Shown here in pieces: positions 1 to 6,400 of a stretch of 64,000 nucleotides of DNA. The notes beneath the pieces are model-generated. The model was given only the letters and a program-made list of their open reading frames with translations. It was not told the DNA's origin and did not search any database. A program made the translations under genes and the position numbers. The DNA comes from Pseudoclavibacter sp. AY1H1. Lineage in GTDB: Bacteria; Actinomycetota; Actinomycetes; Actinomycetales; Microbacteriaceae. How positions within the stretch are numbered: the first letter of the stretch is position 1; the number at the start of each line of letters is the position of its first letter. The DNA is taken from the NCBI RefSeq assembly GCF_002931055.1, contig NZ_PSXX01000018.1, positions 1 to 64,000 on the forward strand, written 5' to 3'.

Positions 1-10
1 ACTCTGCGCC

Positions 11-90
11 GGGGGCGGGGCGGGGCGGGGCGGGGCGGAGGCAGACGGCGGAGGGCGGAGGGCAGACGGCAGAGCGCAGAGCGCAGACGA
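11..90. repeat. G-rich tandem repeats at window edge
   Basis: Five runs of at least four G separated by single C occupy about 11-36. They are followed by short GCAGACGGC / GGAGGGC / AGAGCGC repeats to about 90. The G-runs could fold as a G-quadruplex on the + strand. No convincing coding frame lies here. It is intergenic, between the end of the aldehyde dehydrogenase and whatever lies to the left. Confidence 0.7.
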
Positions 91-127
91 AGATCCCGCC
101 GCCAGCTCTGGGCTGGCGACGGGATCT
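91..127 (-). terminator. Hairpin terminator of the aldehyde dehydrogenase gene
   Basis: Arms 91-105 and 113-127 are complementary except for one mismatch, with a 7-nt loop. The hairpin lies about 30 bp past the stop codon of the leftward aldehyde dehydrogenase gene. There is no strong T-run, as is common in GC-rich actinobacteria. Confidence 0.55.
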
Positions 128-157
128 GCGTGCTGGGTGCTGGGTGCTGCGTGCTGC

Positions 158-1627
158 TTACGCGTAGGGGTTCGGCGTGAGCGTGTACTTCGTGTACAGG
201 TACTCCTCGATGCCCTCGAAACCGCCTTCGCGGCCGATGCCGGACATCTTCACGCCGCCGAACGGCGCCGCCGCGTTGGAGAGCACGCCGATGTTGAGGC
301 CCATCATGCCCGTCTCGATGCGGTCGATGAGGCGCTGGCCGCGCTTGAGGTCCTCCGTGAAGACGTACGAGACGAGGCCGTACTCGGTGTCGTTGGCGAG
401 GCGGATCGCCTCCTCCTCGTCGGCGAACGTCGTGATGGAGAGCACCGGTCCGAAGATCTCCTCGCGGAAGATGTCGCTCGACGATGGGGTGCGGTTGAGC
501 ACGGTCGGCTCGTAGAAGGAGCCGTCGCCCTCCACGCGCTTGCCTCCGTGCAGGAGCTCAGCCCCCGCCGCCACTGCGGAGTCGACCAGCGAGGCGACCT
601 TGTCGACGGCCTTGTCCTCGACCAGTGGGCCGATGATGACGCCGTCTTCGGTGCCGCGGCCGATCTTGAACGCGGCGACCTTCTCGGTGACCCGACGCGC
701 GAACTCGTCCGCGACATCCGTGTGCACGAGGATGCGGTTCGCAGCCGTGCAGGCCTGTCCGATGTTGCGGAACTTCGCCGCGATGACACCCTCGACGGCC
801 TTGTCGAGGTCAGCGTCCTCGAACACGACGAACGGGGCGTTTCCGCCGAGCTCCATGGATGTGCGGAGCACGTTCTTCGTGGCCTCCTTCATGAGGCCCT
901 GGCCGACGCCGGTCGACCCGGTGAACGAGATCTTGCGCAGGCGCGAGTCGGCGATGATCGGGGAGGAGACCGCGGCGGTGCTGCGGGTCGTGATGACGTT
1001 GACGACGCCCTTGGGCAGGCCAGCCTCTTCGAGGATCTTCACGAAGTAGAGGGTCGTGAGCGGCGTGAGCGACGCCGGCTTCACGACCGAGGTGCAGCCT
1101 GCGGCGATCGCGGGCGCGATCTTGCGAGTCGCCATGGCGAGGGGGAAGTTCCACGGCGTGATGAGGAACGCGGGACCGACGGGGTGCTTCGAGACGATCA
1201 TGCGTCCCGTTCCCTCTGGCTGCGTGCCGTAGCGGCCGTGCACACGGACGGCTTCCTCGCTGAACCAGCGCAGGAACTCGCCGCCGTAGGTGACCTCGCC
1301 CTGCGCCTCAGCAAGGGGCTTGCCCATCTCGAGGGTCATGATGAGCGCCATCTCGTCGCGGCGCTCCTGCAGGATGTCGAACGCGCGTCGGAGGATCTCC
1401 CCGCGCTCGCGCGGTGCCATCCGGGCGAAGTCCTCCTGCGCGGCGACGGCGGCGTCGAGCGCCTGGATGCCCTGCTCTGGGTTCGCGTTGGCGATGTGCT
1501 TGAGCGGCTTGCCCGTCGACGGGTCGTTGACCGCGAACGGCTCATCCGCGCCGTCGACCCACTCGCCGCCGATGAACAGCTGGCCGGGGACCTTCGCAAG
1601 CAGTTCCGCTTCGTTGGGGTACGTCAT
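158..1627 (-). CDS. gabD: NAD(P)-dependent succinate-semialdehyde dehydrogenase-type aldehyde dehydrogenase
   Basis: A complete 489-residue ALDH-superfamily enzyme. The family oxidises aldehydes to acids with NAD(P); the closest match by eye is succinate-semialdehyde dehydrogenase, which feeds succinate to the TCA cycle. Visible features are the TPWNFP substrate/cofactor segment, the FTGSTGVGQ nucleotide-binding loop, the general base Glu259 in MELGGNAP and the catalytic Cys293 in GQACTAAN. The 34-residue Glu-Cys spacing is standard for ALDHs. It lies 153 bp downstream of the flavin monooxygenase gene on the same strand, so the two may be co-transcribed. A luciferase-like oxygenase next to a semialdehyde dehydrogenase suggests catabolism of an unknown compound; the substrate cannot be fixed from sequence. 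Confidence 0.9.
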   Translation of the reverse strand: MTYPNEAELLAKVPGQLFIGGEWVDGADEPFAVNDPSTGKPLKHIANANPEQGIQALDAAVAAQEDFARMAPRERGEILRRAFDILQERRDEMALIMTLEMGKPLAEAQGEVTYGGEFLRWFSEEAVRVHGRYGTQPEGTGRMIVSKHPVGPAFLITPWNFPLAMATRKIAPAIAAGCTSVVKPASLTPLTTLYFVKILEEAGLPKGVVNVITTRSTAAVSSPIIADSRLRKISFTGSTGVGQGLMKEATKNVLRTSMELGGNAPFVVFEDADLDKAVEGVIAAKFRNIGQACTAANRILVHTDVADEFARRVTEKVAAFKIGRGTEDGVIIGPLVEDKAVDKVASLVDSAVAAGAELLHGGKRVEGDGSFYEPTVLNRTPSSSDIFREEIFGPVLSITTFADEEEAIRLANDTEYGLVSYVFTEDLKRGQRLIDRIETGMMGLNIGVLSNAAAPFGGVKMSGIGREGGFEGIEEYLYTKYTLTPNPYA

Positions 1628-1780
1628 TGTGCAAACTCCTCGGTTGTTGGCGAGCTCGCGCTTCCCGGGCCCCGAGTCTCGGGCGCGGTGGCGATGGATG
1701 ATCCAACGCTACTCGGGCGGGCTGGGCGCTTCACGAGCATTTCGCCCAGCCCGGGGAGCCGAGGTAGTGCATCCGCACAA

Positions 1781-2815
1781 TCAGGCCAGCAGGTCCCTGA
1801 CCATCGGGATGACCTTCGTGCCGTACAGCTCGATCGCCTTCATGCTGTGCTCGTGAGGCAGCGTGCCTGCGCTGTACTTGAGGTCGAAGCGCTGCAGGCC
1901 GAGCACCTTGACCGTGGCGGCGATCTTGCGCGCGACGGTCTCTGGCGAGCCGACGTAGAGCGCCCCGCGCTCGCCGGCTTCCTGCTCGTACTGCGCGTAC
2001 TGCATGGGCGACCAGCCGCGCTCCTTGCCGATGCGCATCATCATGGTGCGGTAGTTCAGCCAGTGCTCTTCACGCGCCTGCTCGTCGGTGTCCGCGATGT
2101 GGCCAGGCGAGTGCGCGCCGATCGGGCCGTTCGGGTGGCCGAACTGCTCGTTGGCCTGCCGGTAGAGCTTCGCGAACGGCGCGAAGCGCGCTGATTCGCC
2201 GCCGATGATCGCGAGCATGAGCGGCATCGAGTACTGAGCGGCCCGCACGACGGACTGGGGCGTGCCCCCGACGGCGGCCCACGTGCGCAGGCGGCCCTCC
2301 TCGAGCTGCGGATGCACGGTGACGTCGTTGAGCGCACCCCGGACGGTTCCGCTCCAGCTGACGGGCCCACCCGCCGCGATCTTCATGAAGAGGTCGAGCT
2401 TCTCGTCGAAGAGCACCTCGTAGTCCTGGAGGTTCAGCCCGAAGAGCGGGAACGACTCGGTGAACGAGCCCCGCCCGAGCATGACCTCTGCACGCCCGCT
2501 CGAGATGGCGTCGACGGTGGAGAACCGTTGGAAGACCCGTACGGGGTCATCGGAGCTGAGGACCGTGACCGCGCTGCCGAGACGGATGCGCTCGGTGCGG
2601 GCCGCGATCGCGGCGAGCACGGTCTCTGGCGTGGAGATCGCGAAGTCGTCTCGGTGGTGCTCGCCGACGGCGAAGGCGTCGATGCCGACGTGTTCAGCCA
2701 GGACGCCTTCCTCGACGACGTCGCGGATGACCTGCGCGTGCGAGCGCGGGGTGCCGTCGAGGTCGTTGGTCGCGTCTCCGAAGGTGTTGAGGCCGAACTC
2801 GATCGTGCCGGTCAT
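1781..2815 (-). CDS. LLM-class flavin-dependent oxidoreductase
   Basis: A 344-residue luciferase-like monooxygenase (bacterial luciferase / F420 or FMN TIM-barrel family). The N terminus ..IEFGLNTFGD and the central GEHHRDDF, LGSAVTVLSSDDPVRVFQ and MLGRGSF segments are typical of this family, which hydroxylates or cleaves small organic substrates using reduced flavin. I chose the ATG at 2815 because a GATGGAG ribosome-binding site lies just upstream; an in-frame ATG at 2830 would add five residues. A strong hairpin followed by five T lies only about 50 bp upstream on the coding strand and may attenuate transcription. The substrate is unknown. Confidence 0.85.
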   Translation of the reverse strand: MTGTIEFGLNTFGDATNDLDGTPRSHAQVIRDVVEEGVLAEHVGIDAFAVGEHHRDDFAISTPETVLAAIAARTERIRLGSAVTVLSSDDPVRVFQRFSTVDAISSGRAEVMLGRGSFTESFPLFGLNLQDYEVLFDEKLDLFMKIAAGGPVSWSGTVRGALNDVTVHPQLEEGRLRTWAAVGGTPQSVVRAAQYSMPLMLAIIGGESARFAPFAKLYRQANEQFGHPNGPIGAHSPGHIADTDEQAREEHWLNYRTMMMRIGKERGWSPMQYAQYEQEAGERGALYVGSPETVARKIAATVKVLGLQRFDLKYSAGTLPHEHSMKAIELYGTKVIPMVRDLLA

Positions 2816-2862
2816 GGCAGCTCCATCCATTTCAATGCGTTTACATGAACTCTAGTCGCAAG

Positions 2863-2906
2863 AAAAAGCGCCGCCCCGGGGGAACACGGCATCCCCGAGG
2901 CGGCGC
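2863..2906 (-). terminator. Intrinsic terminator/attenuator in the leader of the LLM oxidoreductase gene
   Basis: On the minus strand, arms at 2893-2906 and 2868-2881 form a 14-bp stem with one C/A mismatch and an 11-nt loop. It is followed directly by TTTTT (complement of 2863-2867). No gene on that strand ends upstream of it. It therefore sits inside the 5' leader of the flavin oxidoreductase gene, where a terminator would act as an attenuator. Confidence 0.6.
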
Positions 2907-2963
2907 AGCTTGTGGTCGAGTGCAACGACGGGCAACGCGGGGCCAAGGGCGGCGTTCCATGCA

Positions 2964-2980
2964 ATCGAATGAAGTTCGAT
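2964..2980. promoter_or_regulatory. Palindrome, candidate GntR operator
   Basis: ATCGAA and TTCGAT half-sites separated by 5 bp form a perfect inverted repeat at 2964-2980. It lies in the 332-bp gap between the divergent LLM oxidoreductase and GntR genes. Position and symmetry suit an operator for the adjacent GntR protein; this is inference only. Apart from this and the attenuator hairpin, nothing coding is seen in the gap. Confidence 0.35.
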
Positions 2981-3147
2981 GATCGTGCCAAAAATGCCAT
3001 GGCGCGTCAACTCAGGCACCCCTCCCCGCGCAGAATGATCACGTTTCGCGGTTCACTTGTCGGTGGCCAGCAGATGCACGCGAAACCGTATATCGTCGCC
3101 CGTATCCCCCACCCGAATAGCCCACCCGAGACACCGAGAGGCCGAGC

Positions 3148-3822
3148 ATGACAGGCGTGGCGGAGACCCTTGACCCGAGCCCCTCCGGCAAGACCCAATT
3201 GGCCTACGAGTTCATCGAGCAGCGGATCTCGGACGGCACCTTCGCCCCGGGCCACCGACTTGTCCTCGGCGCGATCGCAGGCAAGATCGGCGTCAGCACG
3301 CTCCCTGTGCGCGAGGCTCTCCGAATGCTGGAGGCGGAAGGCGCAGTCACCTACGAGCGCTACGTCGGCGCGCACGTGACCGGACTCGAGCCGGAGCGCT
3401 ACTGGCAGGCCCTGGAATCACTTGCCATCCTCGACGGCTACGCGACCGCGAGCGCCGCCCGTCACCTCACGGAGGACGTGCTCAGCGAGGCCCGCAGCGC
3501 GAACGCCGAGATGGGTCGGATGCTCGTCGATCCCGACGACCCGACGTGGCTGCATTCGAGATTCCACCACCTCCTCTTCCGACGGAGCCCGAACACGTAT
3601 CTCGTGGACCTCGTCGAGCGAACCTGGCGACACCTCGACCGCCTGAGATCCTCGGCGCCGGAATCCGACATCCGCATCACGCCCGCCACGATCGCCGAGC
3701 ACGACCACCTCCTCTCCCTCCTCGAGATCGGGGCGCCAAGCAGCGTGATCGAGCAGGCGGTCCGCGACCACCACCGGGGGACGTCGCGAGCTCACACGAG
3801 CGAGGTGCCCGAGACGGCCTAG
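3148..3822 (+). CDS. GntR-family transcriptional regulator (FadR/FCD type)
   Basis: A 224-residue regulator. Residues of about 12-80 form the GntR winged helix (ISDGTFAPG.RLVLGAIAGKIGVSTLPVREALRMLEAEGAV). The C-terminal half is an all-helical FCD-like effector domain, with HSRFHHLLFRRS and IAEHDHLLSLLE in the region of the usual metal/ligand-binding histidines. FCD-GntR proteins usually repress nearby catabolic genes and respond to small organic acids. It is divergent from the LLM oxidoreductase and aldehyde dehydrogenase genes, which it probably controls. Its stop codon shares a CTAG with the convergent flavoprotein gene. Confidence 0.85.
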   Translation: MTGVAETLDPSPSGKTQLAYEFIEQRISDGTFAPGHRLVLGAIAGKIGVSTLPVREALRMLEAEGAVTYERYVGAHVTGLEPERYWQALESLAILDGYATASAARHLTEDVLSEARSANAEMGRMLVDPDDPTWLHSRFHHLLFRRSPNTYLVDLVERTWRHLDRLRSSAPESDIRITPATIAEHDHLLSLLEIGAPSSVIEQAVRDHHRGTSRAHTSEVPETA

Positions 3823-4757
3823 ACCCTGCCTGCTCCTGCGATCTCGTCCATGAGCAGCGCGAGGGCGATGTCACCGCCGGCCGCTGCACCCTGGCCAATC
3901 GAGACCGGCACGTTGGCGCGAGGGTCCCCCGCGTTGCCGACGACCCAGACCCTGGACTCGGGATGCTCTGGGCCGCGGACATCCACACCGTCGAGCATCC
4001 CGGTCAGCGGCACGAAGCTCGGGTTCGTGAAGATCGCCTCGAGCTCGAGCTCTCTGCCGTCAGCGAGACGGACTCCGCGAAGCCGTCCGTCGACACCTGC
4101 GAGCACCTCGTCGACCCCGGAGCGCTCGATCCTCACTCCGCGGGCGACGAGTGAGCGCGCCTCCGCCTCACCGAGCGCGAAGGAGCCGTTCACGAGGAGC
4201 ACGAGGTCGCCGCTCCACTGCCGAAGCATGTGCGCCTTCAGATCCGAGTGCTCGCCGTTGGCAAGAACGGCGATGGGTCGATCGCGGTGCTCGTAGCCGT
4301 CGCAGAAGGGGCAGGCGTAGACGCCTCGCCCCCAGAGGGCGCGGAGTCCCGGCACGTTGGGCAGCTCGTCACGGAGGCCCGTCGCCACGACGACCGCTCG
4401 CGCCCGGAAGCCCCGTCCATCCTTGGTCATCACCTGCACGCGTGCGCCATCCTCGCCGGCGACAGAGGTGACGCTCGCCACTTCAGCCTCGGCGAAGACA
4501 CCCTCGTGGGCTTCGACCTCGGCGCGACCCAACCGCCGCAGCTCACCGGGCGCGAGACCCTCGTGGCCGAGGACGCCGTGCATGTGGTCGGTGAATCGAT
4601 TGCGGGGAACTCCGTGGTCCAGCACGAGCACCCGCCTGCGCCCCCGCGTGAGCATGAGCGCAGTGCTCAGACCGGCGGGGCCGGCGCCGATCACGATCGT
4701 GTCCCAGAGCAGGTTCTCGTTCTCTGCCGCGTGCTGCGGCACATCCAGTTGTGTCAT
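3819..4757 (-). CDS. NAD(P)/FAD-dependent oxidoreductase, thioredoxin-reductase-like
   Basis: A 312-residue class II pyridine-nucleotide-disulfide oxidoreductase-like protein. Visible are the FAD-binding IVIGAGPAGLS near the N terminus, CPFCDGYE (CxxC in the position of the thioredoxin-reductase redox pair), and the C-terminal GNAGDPRANVPVSIGQGAAAG FAD motif. The family includes thioredoxin reductases and TrxB-like proteins that lack a thioredoxin partner. The ATG at 4757 starts the aligned part of the family; an upstream start would add twelve unlikely residues. It is divergent from an XRE-cupin regulator across a 58-bp gap with repeated half-sites, so control by that regulator is likely. 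The stop is a CTAG shared with the GntR gene. Confidence 0.8.
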   Translation of the reverse strand: MTQLDVPQHAAENENLLWDTIVIGAGPAGLSTALMLTRGRRRVLVLDHGVPRNRFTDHMHGVLGHEGLAPGELRRLGRAEVEAHEGVFAEAEVASVTSVAGEDGARVQVMTKDGRGFRARAVVVATGLRDELPNVPGLRALWGRGVYACPFCDGYEHRDRPIAVLANGEHSDLKAHMLRQWSGDLVLLVNGSFALGEAEARSLVARGVRIERSGVDEVLAGVDGRLRGVRLADGRELELEAIFTNPSFVPLTGMLDGVDVRGPEHPESRVWVVGNAGDPRANVPVSIGQGAAAGGDIALALLMDEIAGAGRV

Positions 4758-4784
4758 GGGTCGAGTCTCCGGCGGGACTCTCGC

Positions 4785-4815
4785 GTTTCGCAACCGAGTT
4801 TGCTAGTTTCGCAAC
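4785..4815. promoter_or_regulatory. Direct repeat GTTTCGCAAC between divergent genes, candidate XRE operator
   Basis: GTTTCGCAAC occurs at 4785-4794 and 4806-4815, start to start 21 bp apart, or two helical turns. The second copy directly abuts the ATG of the XRE-cupin gene, which leaves little room for a leader and suggests leaderless transcription of that gene. The repeats fill the short gap to the flavoprotein gene, so one bound regulator could control both. Confidence 0.45.
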
Positions 4816-5457
4816 ATGACGGATGCAGCGACGACGGATGCGGCGACAAGCGATCCAGACAGCCTTGACGACCCGACCACCGGAATCACCGAGGCGCTCA
4901 GCCGCGTCGCGCCCCGACTCCGAGAGATCAGACAGGCCCGCGGCATGACGCTCAGCGAAGTCGCCGAGGAGACGAGCCTCAGCGTCAGCACCCTCTCGCG
5001 GCTCGAATCAGGCGGCAGACGCCCCTCCCTCGACGTGCTCCTGCCGCTCGCGCGCTGCTACCGCGTGCCGCTCGACGACCTCGTGGGCGCACCCTCGACC
5101 GGCGACCCGCGCATCCACCCCAAGCCCGTGAAGCGCGGCGATCGCGTCTACCTCGCGCTCTCCCGCGCCACGGACGGCATGCAGGCCTTCAAGGTGCTCG
5201 TCGCGCCGCAGAAGCCCTCAGAACGAGACAAGCCGGTCACCCTGCGCGTGCACGAAGGCACCGAATGGTGCTACGTCCTCGCCGGAAGACTGCGCCTGCA
5301 GCTCGACGACGACGTCACGATCCTCGAACCAGGCGAAGCCGCGGAATTCGACACGACGCGCCCCCACTCCATGACCAACGACGGCGACACGACGCTCGAG
5401 ATCCTCTCGCTCTTCAGCCGGCAGGCCGAGCGCAGCCACATCCACGAAACCGGCTGA
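4816..5457 (+). CDS. XRE-family regulator with C-terminal cupin domain
   Basis: A 213-residue protein. Residues of about 30-95 form a helix-turn-helix (LREIRQARGMTLSEVAEETSLSVSTLSRLESGGRRPSLDVLLPLA). Residues of about 140-205 form a cupin sensor domain with HEGTEWCYVLAGRLRLQL and a downstream ..RPHSM. segment. XRE-cupin proteins are one-component regulators that bind a small ligand in the cupin barrel. It is divergent from the thioredoxin-reductase-like gene, its likely target. No Shine-Dalgarno sequence is obvious before the ATG. Confidence 0.85.
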   Translation: MTDAATTDAATSDPDSLDDPTTGITEALSRVAPRLREIRQARGMTLSEVAEETSLSVSTLSRLESGGRRPSLDVLLPLARCYRVPLDDLVGAPSTGDPRIHPKPVKRGDRVYLALSRATDGMQAFKVLVAPQKPSERDKPVTLRVHEGTEWCYVLAGRLRLQLDDDVTILEPGEAAEFDTTRPHSMTNDGDTTLEILSLFSRQAERSHIHETG

Positions 5458-5623
5458 ACGGATCGTCCGAATATCGGCGCACCGAATACCCGGGAACCCC
5501 TACGATATTGAACATCGCGGTGGGGCTCTGCGGTGCGTATCGAGGGCGGAGCGCACCGGGGAATTCCGCCGTGCACCATAGAACGGCGTCACGGCGCCAC
5601 CCAACGATGCAAGGTTGGATGCA

Positions 5624-6400
5624 ATGATCGCTCCTCGTCTCCGAGACGTGACACAGCTCACCAGTTCAAAGGCCATACTCTTCGACCTCGACGGCGTCAT
5701 AACGCCAACCGCCGAGGTGCACATGCGCGCATGGGCGCGGCTCTTCACCGACTACCTCGCAGCCAAGGGCGCCGGTCCCGCCTACACCGACGACGACTAC
5801 CTCCGCTACGTCGACGGCAAGCCCCGCTACGACGGAGTCCGCTCGTTCCTCGCCTCCCGCGGCATCACGCTCGAGGACGGCACGCCCGAGGACTCCCCGG
5901 AGCTCGAGACCGTCTGCGGCCTCGGAAACCGCAAGAACGACACCTTCAACGCGGAACTCGCCGAGACCGGCGTGCAGGCCTACCCGGGGTCGCTCGAGTT
6001 CCTCGACGCCGCCGTCCGGCACGGCCTCCGCGTCGCCGTCGTCTCCAGCTCCCGCAACGCCGTCCCCGTGCTCACCGCGGCCGGGCTGCTCGACCGCTTC
6101 GAGACCGTCGTCGACGGCCTCGTCGCCGCCGAGAACGGCATCGCCGGCAAGCCGGCCCCAGACACCTACCTGTACGCAGCGCAGCTCCTCGGGCTCACCG
6201 CCGCCGAATGCGTGGTCGTCGAAGACGCCCACTCCGGCGTGCAAGCCGGCCGCGACGGCGACTTCGGCCTCGTCATCGGCGTCTCACGAGAAGCGAGCCA
6301 CGAAGAGCTCATGTCCTCAGGCGCGGACACCGTCGTCGACGACCTCGCCGAACTCGTGCCGGTGTTCCCGCACTCAGACCTCAAGGAAGATCACGCATGA
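5624..6400 (+). CDS. pgmB: HAD-superfamily hydrolase, beta-phosphoglucomutase type
   Basis: A 258-residue HAD phosphatase/mutase. Motif I is FDLDGVITPT (the nucleophile and acid/base Asp pair of DxD), followed by a helical cap, then SSSRNA (motif II), GKPAPDTYLYA (motif III Lys) and VVEDAHSGVQAG (motif IV acids). Beta-phosphoglucomutases turn beta-glucose 1-phosphate into glucose 6-phosphate. The gene overlaps the GH65 phosphorylase gene by ATGA and is translationally coupled to it; such phosphorylases release beta-glucose 1-phosphate, which strongly supports this role. I preferred the ATG at 5624, nine bases after AAGG, over a TTG at 5615. Confidence 0.85.
   Translation: MIAPRLRDVTQLTSSKAILFDLDGVITPTAEVHMRAWARLFTDYLAAKGAGPAYTDDDYLRYVDGKPRYDGVRSFLASRGITLEDGTPEDSPELETVCGLGNRKNDTFNAELAETGVQAYPGSLEFLDAAVRHGLRVAVVSSSRNAVPVLTAAGLLDRFETVVDGLVAAENGIAGKPAPDTYLYAAQLLGLTAAECVVVEDAHSGVQAGRDGDFGLVIGVSREASHEELMSSGADTVVDDLAELVPVFPHSDLKEDHA

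Noticed and set aside
137-2194. 685-codon open frame on the + strand across the aldehyde dehydrogenase and LLM genes
   Set aside because: It is antisense to two clear enzyme genes, has an Arg/Val/Asp/Leu-rich shadow composition, and matches no family. High third-position GC opens antisense frames.
2812-3000. 62-codon minus-strand frame before the LLM gene as a leader peptide
   Set aside because: It runs through the hairpin and into the LLM start in another frame, has no ribosome-binding site and no run of regulatory codons. The hairpin alone is the better explanation.
5533-6396. Long N-terminal extension of the GH65 frame
   Set aside because: The extension is arginine-rich shadow translation over the HAD gene; GH65 similarity begins at the ATG at 6397, which overlaps the HAD stop.
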